From an uncultured Butyrivibrio sp. (GTDB lineage Bacteria; Bacillota; Clostridia; Lachnospirales; Lachnospiraceae): DNA of 64,000 nucleotides. This document shows positions 27,039 to 36,129 of the stretch, one piece after another. Both the position numbers and the translations under genes were made by a program. The DNA lies in the NCBI GenBank assembly GCA_946623755.1, contig CAMORK010000001.1, forward strand, positions 1-64,000. The letters are read 5' to 3'. The first letter of the stretch is position 1; every line of letters begins with the position of its first letter. The notes below the pieces were generated by a model, which was given only the letters and a program-made list of their open reading frames with translations, did no database searches and was not told the DNA's origin.

Positions 27039-28400
27039 TCAGAATCTAAAATACATGAACGGATTGCCTGCTGCCCCTGCCAGGCTGTATACACATGCCC
27101 AGAACAGGATTATCCATATGATATTGAATACTACTCTGTTTCTGCGATTTACCCAGAAATCGTATACTCTTGGGATAAGCAGAATAAGTGATGGGAGCAG
27201 TACAGTCCAGTAAATACCGATGTTTTTAAAAAAATCACCACGATTAACAGAAATACCACTGCCTGTAAACGGAAAAAGCCTGGAAAAATAGCATCCAAGC
27301 ATATCAAAATCAGAGATAGCAAATACTACCCAGGTAAGAGGGATGAGGACAAGAACATTGAACTTGCCCGCAAATTTCGAAACAGGAGCCGGAAGCTTTT
27401 TAAGGACAAAAAGTCTCTCGCAGACAATGATCAGGCCCAGGACAAGTCCCCAGATTATGAAGTTTGGAGTTATGCCGTGCCAGAATCCTGTAATGAGCCA
27501 TACCACCAGAAGGTTAATGACCGTCCTGAACTGCCCTTTTCTGCTTCCGCCCAGTGGGATGTAAATATAGTCCCTGAACCAGGATCCAAGCGTTACATGC
27601 CATCTTCTGTAAAATTCGGACACACTTCCGCTGCCGTATGGGTGATCAAAGTTTGTAATAAAAGGAAAACCTATCATAACTCCGATACCCGAAGCCATAA
27701 GAGAATATCCCCAGAAATCAAAATACAGTTCAAGCGAATAGGTAACAGCACCAAGCCACGCAAGAGGTGTAGATATACTCTCATACCCTATGGTTCCTAT
27801 ATCTCTCCAGAGCATGGCAAGATGGTCTGCCAGCAGAACCTTCATTGCAAGACCTGCCACAAAGAAACGAAGACCGTCCTCTATAGACTCAGCTATCTGT
27901 CCGGGAGATGTCTTTTCCCTGAGCATACTGTTCTCTGAGTATCTCTCATATCTCATAATAGGGCCGGAAACCACCTGCGGGAACATGGTGAAATAAGCCG
28001 CAACATCGACAAATGATGCGTCTTGCGAATACTTTCCCCTATAAACATCCATCTGATAGCTGATCATTTTGAAGATGTAGAAACTGATGCCAATCGGCAA
28101 AAGAGAACTGTCCACATACTGACCAAGAATCTTGAATTCTATAAGCATTCCCGCGTCAATGGCGAGGATAAAGAAAAGCATGGATTTGCTCTTTTCCCCG
28201 GATTGCGCTTTGGCAAAAAGATAGTTGACAACAACTGCCGCCAATAGAGCCGGGAACATCCTGAGATCTCCCACAGCATAAAACAAAAGACTCCCAAAAA
28301 GAAGAGTCCATGTTCTAAATCTAACCGGTGTAAGATAAAATGCTATCAAAAATACTGGCAAAAATCTGAATATAAAGTTCAGGTCAGAAAAATTAACCAT
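27039..28400 (-). CDS. MBOAT family O-acyltransferase (AlgI-like)
   Basis: Multi-TM; SEFYRRWHVTLGSWFRDYIYIPLGGSRKG, FWHG motif. Confidence 0.95.
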   Translation of the reverse strand: MVNFSDLNFIFRFLPVFLIAFYLTPVRFRTWTLLFGSLLFYAVGDLRMFPALLAAVVVNYLFAKAQSGEKSKSMLFFILAIDAGMLIEFKILGQYVDSSLLPIGISFYIFKMISYQMDVYRGKYSQDASFVDVAAYFTMFPQVVSGPIMRYERYSENSMLREKTSPGQIAESIEDGLRFFVAGLAMKVLLADHLAMLWRDIGTIGYESISTPLAWLGAVTYSLELYFDFWGYSLMASGIGVMIGFPFITNFDHPYGSGSVSEFYRRWHVTLGSWFRDYIYIPLGGSRKGQFRTVINLLVVWLITGFWHGITPNFIIWGLVLGLIIVCERLFVLKKLPAPVSKFAGKFNVLVLIPLTWVVFAISDFDMLGCYFSRLFPFTGSGISVNRGDFFKNIGIYWTVLLPSLILLIPRVYDFWVNRRNRVVFNIIWIILFWACVYSLAGAAGNPFMYFRF

Positions 28401-29748
28401 TTGAGTTATTTATCTCCGCAAGCTTAGTTTCAGCTGCTGCAGCGCTCTTTGTACCCGGAAACTCCGTTATCACTGCATCAAAAATCTCTTTGGCCTTGTC
28501 GGTATCACCGCTGTCGTTGTATGCGTTTCCAAGATAATACAAAGTATTTACATTGGTACTGTCATACTGATAAGCCTTTGAGAGGTTTGTTATCGCAGTC
28601 TCAAAGTCTTCATTTTTGTATGCCTCATAGCCTGTGTTGTAATACGACTTGGCAAGCTGAGGTCCGACCTGGGTCATCAGAGAATCATAGAGTGAAGTGA
28701 ACTCTGCAGATACATCTCCCTTGATGACATCAAGGTCAATATTTGCAAGAGCATCTGCCATACCCTCGTAGTTCTGGGCATCTTCCATATAGATGTTAAC
28801 AGCCTTCATAAGCGAGTTCATGGCTGCGGATGTAGAATCCACGCCTTCGTACTCAGTTACAGTTTCTCCAAGTGCATCAATTTCTTCCTTGAGGGACGCA
28901 ATCTGCTGCTCATAAGCAACTATCTGTGCAGACTTAGAATCCGATTCCTCACTGATCTGAGCAATCTTCTCCTGATTTTTGGAGTTTATGCTCTGGATTC
29001 GCTGAGGAAGAATAAGAAAGCATGCTACAGCCACACCCAGCACTATACCCAGAAGTATGCCCCAGATGGAGTTGCTTCTGGCAATTGCTGACTTCTTGAC
29101 AGGCTGAATGATCATCTCGTTTCCACTGTTGTATCTGATGACGTCATCACTTTCAGAGGATGCAACGTCAGATACCAGTTTGCCGCTTTCTCCCGGAAGC
29201 AGCATGGAATCTGCCTCCTTGAGGTAACGCTTTGCAAGAAGATTGCCTGAATCTAGCTTTAGAGCCTTCTGAGCCTCAATCTTGGCTCTGTCAAAGTTAC
29301 CGTTTTTAAGATACAAAAGAGCAAGCAAAAGATGCGCTTTGATAAATCCGGGATTTAAAGAAAGCACCTTCTTAAGCTGTATAACTGCCAGATCAAGACT
29401 GTCCTGGTGGCAGTAATTGAGCGCAATATTGAATTTCTTGATGGTCTGATTGATATTATCAAATTGTCCGGGATTACTCCTGACCATATCCATATAGCCA
29501 TCGGCCAGATTATCCTCGGGCTGAAGGTTCTTACTGATTACCCACTCGGAAAGTGCAGGTACTGCCTCCCCGGTCTCATAATAGACAAGGCCAAGAAGAT
29601 TCCTTGCGTCAATGTTGTATTTATTGAGCTTAAGGCTCTGGTGAAGCGCTTCCACAGCTCCTGTCATATCCCTTACTGTGGCCTTCTCAAGTCCTTCATT
29701 GTAATATCTGTTAGACAAGCTTTCGAGCTTTTTCTTGGTGGTTGCCAT
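28393..29748 (-). CDS. TPR-repeat single-TM protein
   Basis: TPR motifs at both ends, TM segment ILLGIVLGVAVACFLIL, coiled-coil. Confidence 0.88.
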   Translation of the reverse strand: MATTKKKLESLSNRYYNEGLEKATVRDMTGAVEALHQSLKLNKYNIDARNLLGLVYYETGEAVPALSEWVISKNLQPEDNLADGYMDMVRSNPGQFDNINQTIKKFNIALNYCHQDSLDLAVIQLKKVLSLNPGFIKAHLLLALLYLKNGNFDRAKIEAQKALKLDSGNLLAKRYLKEADSMLLPGESGKLVSDVASSESDDVIRYNSGNEMIIQPVKKSAIARSNSIWGILLGIVLGVAVACFLILPQRIQSINSKNQEKIAQISEESDSKSAQIVAYEQQIASLKEEIDALGETVTEYEGVDSTSAAMNSLMKAVNIYMEDAQNYEGMADALANIDLDVIKGDVSAEFTSLYDSLMTQVGPQLAKSYYNTGYEAYKNEDFETAITNLSKAYQYDSTNVNTLYYLGNAYNDSGDTDKAKEIFDAVITEFPGTKSAAAAETKLAEINNSNG

Positions 29749-29750
29749 TG

Positions 29751-29915
29751 TTATTTAGACCTCTTTGCTGTATCGGATTCTACTTTGGCTTCTTTTAGAA
29801 GCTTCACAATAACATCTGACATATCATCGATATCCTGGTTGTAGATTATCTCCTCAGCGTCCTCAATCTCAAGACTGGGTCTGAATTTTTTTAGCTCTTC
29901 TTCAAAATTTAACAT
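29751..29915 (-). CDS. Small acidic hypothetical protein (54 aa), absent from supplied ORF track
   Basis: MLNFEEELKKFRPSLEIEDAEEIIYNQDIDDMSDVIVKLLKEAKVESDTAKRSK; preceded by AGAGGA RBS, 2 nt from TPR start. Confidence 0.7.
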   Translation of the reverse strand: MLNFEEELKKFRPSLEIEDAEEIIYNQDIDDMSDVIVKLLKEAKVESDTAKRSK

Positions 29916-29938
29916 TACATTTTCCTCTTATATAGTCA

Positions 29939-31318
29939 TCAAATGACTGACTTGATCTGTCCTGCCAGGTAAAGTGAACCTGCGGCAAATACATAGTCTC
30001 CGGATTTTCTCATCGCAATTACGTCTGTTACAGCATCCCTCACATTGCTGTAATACTTGATGGGCAGACCGATTATGCCCAGCTCATCCTTGCTGTCCTC
30101 AAAGGCTATCTTAAGATCTGATGTGGATACAGTCCTGTTGGTCTCAAGAGTTGTCACAAATATCGAATCGAAAATCCCTCTCTTTAAGATTTCATATATT
30201 ATGTCCTTGTACTGCTTGTCACCTACAATGCCAAACAGCAGCATCTTACGGCCATCACAGCCGATATCCTCCACGCTGTCAAGAAAAGCCTCTATTCCAT
30301 CAATGTTATGGGCTCCGTCAACATATACTCCGGGGCGCATCTCTTCCATCCTGCAATCCCACTTGGATGTCAGAAGTCCCTCCCTGATATCAAGCTCGGA
30401 GATATTTGCCCCCTTGTCTCTTAAAACTTCAAGACATGTAACAGCCACAGCCGCATTCTGTGCCTGATATTTAGCCTCCGTGGAGAGTTTTAAATCAGCA
30501 TATTTATCATAAAGGGAATTATACGAAAAAGCAATGTATTTGTTGCCACTCTCATCCCTTACAGACTCTATGTTTTCGATGTTTTTGGCCTCTACTGCAA
30601 TAGCTCTTGAATCAAGTTCCAAAGCCCTGTTTTTGATCACCTCGCTGCTCTCTTGTCTTTTGTCAAAAAAGACTACCGGCACTCCCTTTTTGATGATTCC
30701 TGCCTTTTCAGCTGCAATCTGTTCAATGGTAGTACCCAGATACTGCATGTGATCATATCCTATCTCCGTAATAACAGTAAGGATAGGACTTTTAACCGCA
30801 TTGGTAGCATCAAGTCTTCCTCCGAGCCCCGTCTCGAGGATCAGATAATCCACAGGATAAACGTCATAGAGTATGACCGCCATAAAGAAGAGAAATTCAA
30901 AATATGTCGGGAAATAGTCTTCTTTACCGTATTCCATGACTCTTTTCAAAGTCTCGGTAAAGACCTCTACAAAGACTCCCTCGGATATCGGCTTGCCGTC
31001 AATTGAAAATCTCTCATTGACCTCCACCAGATGCGGGGAAGTAAACATACCGACTGTATAATCAGCCTTGGTCAGTACCGAAGAGAGATAATTGCATACA
31101 GAGCCCTTGCCGTTGGTTCCCGCCACGTGGATTATATTGATATTCTCCTGAGGATTTCCCAAAAAACTTAGGAAATCCCTGGTATCTTCAATGGTATGCT
31201 TGTTACTGAAGCTCGGAATCTGATTTAAAAAGCTATCACATTCTGAAATTTTTATATTGGCGCCGTTATCAGCTCTCTCAAGAAGCTCATTAACCTGCGC
31301 CAGTAGTAAATTGTCCAT
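29939..31318 (-). CDS. folC: Folylpolyglutamate synthase/dihydrofolate synthase
   Basis: HVAGTNGKGSVCNYLSS, FTSPHLVEVNERF, LILETGLGGRLDATN; start MDNLLLAQ at 31318. Confidence 0.95.
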   Translation of the reverse strand: MDNLLLAQVNELLERADNGANIKISECDSFLNQIPSFSNKHTIEDTRDFLSFLGNPQENINIIHVAGTNGKGSVCNYLSSVLTKADYTVGMFTSPHLVEVNERFSIDGKPISEGVFVEVFTETLKRVMEYGKEDYFPTYFEFLFFMAVILYDVYPVDYLILETGLGGRLDATNAVKSPILTVITEIGYDHMQYLGTTIEQIAAEKAGIIKKGVPVVFFDKRQESSEVIKNRALELDSRAIAVEAKNIENIESVRDESGNKYIAFSYNSLYDKYADLKLSTEAKYQAQNAAVAVTCLEVLRDKGANISELDIREGLLTSKWDCRMEEMRPGVYVDGAHNIDGIEAFLDSVEDIGCDGRKMLLFGIVGDKQYKDIIYEILKRGIFDSIFVTTLETNRTVSTSDLKIAFEDSKDELGIIGLPIKYYSNVRDAVTDVIAMRKSGDYVFAAGSLYLAGQIKSVI

Positions 31319-31340
31319 AATCAATCTGCTTGCCTGTGGG

Positions 31341-34013
31341 TCACTTTGACAGCTGAGCAAGCCTTTCTGTTATCTGATCGTAAGTCTGCTGATATTTCTG
31401 CTGTTTTTCTTTCTCTTCAGCAATCTTCTCAGCAGGAGCTTTGGAGAGGAACTTCTCATTGCTGAGCATGCTCTGGGATCTCTTAAGCTCTCCCTCAAGT
31501 TTCTTCTGTTCCTTGGTCAGACGCTCGATCTCTGCAGAAATATCCACAAGATCTGAGAAAGGAATATATACTGTAGCATCTGCAATAACTACAGATACTG
31601 CATCATCAGCAATTCCATCCTTGCCTGACTGGCAAATCGACTCTGAAGCATAAGCGAGTGCCTCAAAGAAGAGCTTACCTGTAGTAAAGATATCAAGAAC
31701 TTCCTTGTTGTCACTTACAACAAATACCTTGGCCTTACGTGAAGGAGCTACGTTCATCTGTGTACGAACGTTACGGATTCCGCGAACAGCTTCCTTGATG
31801 GTCTCAATAGCCTTCTCATCAGTCTCGAAGTTCCACTCATCCTTGTAAACAGGCCAGTCGGAGATCATAATTGACTCCTCCTCATCCTGAATAGTACAGA
31901 AAATCTCCTCTGTTACGAAAGGCATATATGGGTGAAGGAGCTTAAGTGCGTTTATAAGCACTGTCTGAAGTGTCCAGAGCGCTGCCTCATGAGATACGGC
32001 ATTGTCTGAGTTGTACAGACGAGGCTTAACCATCTCGATGTACCAGTCACAGAACTCATCCCAGATAAAGTCATATACTTTCTGAACAGCGATACCGAGC
32101 TCGAACTTCTCCATGTTCTCGGTAACTTCCTTGATGGTGTTATTGAGCTTGGAGAGAATCCAGTGATCAACAGGCTCAAGCCCTGCAGGCATAGGCTGAT
32201 GAATAGCTGAAGGTGCATCCTCTGCCATGTTCATCATGATAAACCTTGAAGCATTCCATACCTTGTTCGCAAAGTTACGGCTGTTCTCTACTCTCTCGTT
32301 GTAGAAACGCATGTCATTACCCGGCGCATTACCTGTAACGATGGTAAGACGAAGTGCGTCAGCGCCGTAATTATCGATAACTTCAAGAGGATCAATACCA
32401 TTTCCGAGAGACTTACTCATCTTTCTTCCCTGAGAGTCTCTGATAAGACCATGGAAAAGAACTGTCTTAAACGGATAGGTTCCCATATGCTCATAACTTG
32501 AGAAGATCATTCTGATAACCCAGAAGAAAATGATGTCATAACCTGTTACAAGCACATCTGTAGGGAAGAAATATTTAAGGTCCTCTGTCTCGTGAGGCCA
32601 TCCGAGTGTCTCAAAAGGCCAAAGAGCTGATGAAAACCATGTATCCAGAGTATCAGGGTCCTGAGTAAAGTGCTCGCATCCGCACTTAGGGCATACCTTA
32701 GGAGCCTCTTTTGAAACTACAACTTCTCCGCACTTATCGCAGTAATATGCAGGAATCCTGTGTCCCCACCAGAGCTGTCTTGAAATACACCAGTCTCTGA
32801 TATTGTCTGTCCAGTTGTAATAAATTTTGTCCATTCTCGGAGGAATAAGCTTGATCTCGCCCTCTTTAACAGCCTTAACTGCAGGCTTAATAAGCTCATC
32901 CATCTTAACGAACCACTGTGCCTTGATCATAGGCTCTACAGTGGTGTGGCAACGGTCATGAGTACCAACGTTGTGAGAATAGTCTTCGATCTTTACAAGA
33001 AGTCCCATCTCATCAAGTTCTTTTACAATGGCATCTCTGCACTCATAGCGATCCATACCCTCAAACTTGCCACCGTTAGCATTGATTGTGGCATCGTCGT
33101 TAAGGACATTGATCTCGGGAAGGTTATGGCGCTTGCCAACCTCAAAATCGTTAGGGTCATGAGCAGGAGTGATCTTAACCACACCTGTTCCGAACTCCAT
33201 ATCTACATAGCTGTCCTCTACAATAGGAATCTCTCTGTTAACTATAGGAAGAAGTACTTTCTTGCCTTTGAAATCCTTGTATCTGTCATCCTCAGGATTA
33301 ACAGCAACTGCTGTATCACCAAGCATTGTCTCAGGTCTTGTTGTAGCAAACTCGATAAATTTTGTTGTTGATACGCTTCCGTCATCCTCGATAAGAGGAT
33401 ACTTGATATGCCAAAGATGACCTGCCTGCTCCTCATACTCAACTTCCGCATCAGAAATAGAAGTCTTACATACAGGGCACCAGTTTACAATCCTGCTGCC
33501 TTTATATATGTAGCCTTTCTCATGCATCTTGACGAATACCTCTGTAACAGCTTCGTTACAGCCTTCATCCATTGTGAATCTCTCTCTGTCCCAGTCACAG
33601 GAGGATCCGAGCTTTTTGAGCTGAGATACGATGGTTCCGCCGTACTCTTTTTTCCACTCCCAGGCCTTCTCAAGGAATTTCTCACGGCCAAGCTCTCTCT
33701 TGTCGATTCCCTGCTTCTTGAGCTCATCGGTGATCCTGACCTCAGTAGCAATGCTGGCATGGTCTGTTCCCGGCTGCCAAAGAGCATTAAAGCCCTGCAT
33801 TCTCTTCCATCTGATAAGGATGTCCTGAAGAGTCTGGTCAAAAGCATGACCCATGTGGAGCTTACCTGTGATATTTGGCGGTGGAATTACAATAGTAAAA
33901 GGCTTTTTGGTCTTATCAACCTCAGCATGGAAATATTTCTTTTCTTCCCATTTGTGATAGAGACGGTCCTCTATATCCCTGGGATTATAGGTTTTTTCGA
34001 GTTCTTTCTTCAT
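31341..34013 (-). CDS. valS: Valyl-tRNA synthetase
   Basis: PPPNITGKLHMGHA, KMSKSLGNGIDPLEVI, class I architecture with C-terminal coiled-coil. Confidence 0.98.
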   Translation of the reverse strand: MKKELEKTYNPRDIEDRLYHKWEEKKYFHAEVDKTKKPFTIVIPPPNITGKLHMGHAFDQTLQDILIRWKRMQGFNALWQPGTDHASIATEVRITDELKKQGIDKRELGREKFLEKAWEWKKEYGGTIVSQLKKLGSSCDWDRERFTMDEGCNEAVTEVFVKMHEKGYIYKGSRIVNWCPVCKTSISDAEVEYEEQAGHLWHIKYPLIEDDGSVSTTKFIEFATTRPETMLGDTAVAVNPEDDRYKDFKGKKVLLPIVNREIPIVEDSYVDMEFGTGVVKITPAHDPNDFEVGKRHNLPEINVLNDDATINANGGKFEGMDRYECRDAIVKELDEMGLLVKIEDYSHNVGTHDRCHTTVEPMIKAQWFVKMDELIKPAVKAVKEGEIKLIPPRMDKIYYNWTDNIRDWCISRQLWWGHRIPAYYCDKCGEVVVSKEAPKVCPKCGCEHFTQDPDTLDTWFSSALWPFETLGWPHETEDLKYFFPTDVLVTGYDIIFFWVIRMIFSSYEHMGTYPFKTVLFHGLIRDSQGRKMSKSLGNGIDPLEVIDNYGADALRLTIVTGNAPGNDMRFYNERVENSRNFANKVWNASRFIMMNMAEDAPSAIHQPMPAGLEPVDHWILSKLNNTIKEVTENMEKFELGIAVQKVYDFIWDEFCDWYIEMVKPRLYNSDNAVSHEAALWTLQTVLINALKLLHPYMPFVTEEIFCTIQDEEESIMISDWPVYKDEWNFETDEKAIETIKEAVRGIRNVRTQMNVAPSRKAKVFVVSDNKEVLDIFTTGKLFFEALAYASESICQSGKDGIADDAVSVVIADATVYIPFSDLVDISAEIERLTKEQKKLEGELKRSQSMLSNEKFLSKAPAEKIAEEKEKQQKYQQTYDQITERLAQLSK

Positions 34014-34049
34014 TATATTCTCCTCATTTATAGTAAAAAATAATAATAA

Positions 34050-35687
34050 TCAGCTATGCTTGGCTTCGTCAAGAGACTTTTGTGAAATAATGGCCTGATG
34101 AAGCAGTACCACTTCACCCTTTTTGTGTTCCTTGACGTCGTACAAAGCGTTGTCGGCAGCATACATGTAATCCCAAAGCTTATTGGTCTCGCTAGGTACC
34201 GAGTTCCTTATGCCCTGGGAGATGGTGACGACAGGTCCGCTCGGGAAGCGCTTTGTGTCAAGCCTAAGAGATGCCACCTGATCACGCAGTGATGTAGCGC
34301 ATTCCATTATCTCCTCATCAGTCATATTCTCATAAACAAGAACAAATTCATCGCCTCCGTACCTGAAAGCGTGAACGCTCTGTCTTATGTTACACAGGTT
34401 TGCAATGACCTCTGATATCTTTTTAAGACAAAGATCACCCAGCTGATGGCCATAGGAATCATTGTATATCTTGAAGTTGTCCACGTCCAGAATTTCAACT
34501 GCCAGTGAATAGCGTCCCTCGTATGCATCCTCAAATGCCTTGTCAGCATACTTATTAAGGCCATACCTGTTGCCAAGTCCTGTAAGCGGATCTGTTTCCG
34601 CCTGCTTGATCAGCATGATATTTTCTTTTTCTATAGAAGAAAGCCTGTTCCTTATGTTCATAAAGAACTTGTAGTTGGCAATACTCTCTTTTTCCTGTTC
34701 CAGAGTGGCATTGTAATAGTCCAAAAGAGCCTGATTCTTCTCCTTGGTCTCTCCCATCTTGTCATAAAACTCAATTCTGAGCTTGGCATGTCCCTTGACA
34801 AGGTTCGGAATATTCAGGTCATTAAGGCTCCTCTCGGCATTCTTGATGATCCTCTTAACCTCTCCGTATCTGCCCACCTTCATAAAGAATCTGCAGACCA
34901 CATAGATATCCTCCATGCTGTCCAAAGCAAACTTGTTGTTCTGAAGCTGATAAGAAAGCATATCAGCATATTTCTCATAAAGGTCCATCTCTCCGAGATA
35001 GTAATAGCCGCGCATCTTGATATCAAGCACCGGAAGATCCTGAAACAGATCAAGATTCACACCTTCCGCCTGCTCCAGCTGCTCAATTCCCTGAAGGCAC
35101 TTCTCCACGGATTCCTTTTTTTCAAGGATGATATAGCAATCAGCCTGGAAACAATAGCAATAAAGAAGATTCCTGAAATAGAGGCTCTCTTTTTTATTCT
35201 TGCGAATATCTCTGTAGGCTGAACGGATATATGAAAGAGCCTGCTTGATCTCTCCGTTGTCATAGTATATCTGGCCAATGTTGAATTTGAGGAATCCCGG
35301 AATGCTGCTGTTCTTATCAATATTCTCACAGTATCCAAGCCCTCTCAGGAAGAAATCAAGTGCAAGCTCAGGATTGCCGTGATTGAGCGCATCGATACCG
35401 AGGAGATTATAGCACCTTGCCAGATGTTCATTGTCCCCACAGCTCTGAAGATATTCGATTGCTTTAAGAAGATTGGTGTTGAACTTACGATAATCTGTAC
35501 TTATAAGATAGTAGGCATCCGCCAGATAGTAATAGCTGTAGCCCAAAAGATTCGTATCGTTTATTTCCTTGGCACGTTTGAGAAGCTTGTTGCATGCACT
35601 TATAAAGCCCGTTGACATCCTGGCTCTTTCAGAAAGCATTTCTTTATTAAGAAGGACTACATCCTGACCATAGTCATGAATCTTCAT
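34050..35687 (-). CDS. TPR-containing GGDEF diguanylate cyclase
   Basis: TPR-like N-terminus; DPLTGLGNRYGL, FRYGGDEFVLVY. Confidence 0.93.
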   Translation of the reverse strand: MKIHDYGQDVVLLNKEMLSERARMSTGFISACNKLLKRAKEINDTNLLGYSYYYLADAYYLISTDYRKFNTNLLKAIEYLQSCGDNEHLARCYNLLGIDALNHGNPELALDFFLRGLGYCENIDKNSSIPGFLKFNIGQIYYDNGEIKQALSYIRSAYRDIRKNKKESLYFRNLLYCYCFQADCYIILEKKESVEKCLQGIEQLEQAEGVNLDLFQDLPVLDIKMRGYYYLGEMDLYEKYADMLSYQLQNNKFALDSMEDIYVVCRFFMKVGRYGEVKRIIKNAERSLNDLNIPNLVKGHAKLRIEFYDKMGETKEKNQALLDYYNATLEQEKESIANYKFFMNIRNRLSSIEKENIMLIKQAETDPLTGLGNRYGLNKYADKAFEDAYEGRYSLAVEILDVDNFKIYNDSYGHQLGDLCLKKISEVIANLCNIRQSVHAFRYGGDEFVLVYENMTDEEIMECATSLRDQVASLRLDTKRFPSGPVVTISQGIRNSVPSETNKLWDYMYAADNALYDVKEHKKGEVVLLHQAIISQKSLDEAKHS

Positions 35688-36076
35688 ATAAGCTCCTCCC
35701 CTCTTTCAACAATATTAGAATTTATTTTACAACAACATCGTGGCACTATCAAGGAAGATGTTAACATTGCCAAAATGCAGATAAACACTGGTTTTCAGGC
35801 ATTTTTATGACATTTGCGTCACTATTTTCTATGGTTTACATATATGTATTGACTGCTTTGGTCATATACCAGTTTTGCACCCTTACTTGTGCGTGTTTTA
35901 TCAGCCGATTTAAAAAGCCTATTTATGCGGTATTTTGAAAACTGTTTTTCAACTAATCCCCAATTTCCACAGAGTTATCCACATGACTCATCTGTCATTT
36001 TTCTATGTCTTTTGTATCATTTATCTGATAATTTGTTGTATTTTGCCTCGTTTTCACACAATAAGCCTCAAATCAT

Positions 36077-36115
36077 GGTTTACATAAGTTTATTAAAAAT
36101 GATTTTATGTAAACC
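36077..36115 (-). terminator. Hairpin downstream of helicase gene
   Basis: GGTTTACATAA ... TTATGTAAACC perfect 11-bp inverted repeat; weak T-tract. Confidence 0.4.
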
Positions 36116-36129
36116 TTTTCTTTGATTTT

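Noticed and set aside
31318-31360. folC/valS coding overlap
   Set aside because: Caused by an overextended ORF start; MDNLLL at 31318 removes the overlap.
35964-35983. Replication-origin-like DnaA box pair TTTCCACAG/TTATCCACA
   Set aside because: Only two boxes, no dnaA/dnaN or AT-rich unwinding array nearby; a single 9-mer match is expected by chance at about this window size. Kept only as a minor note.
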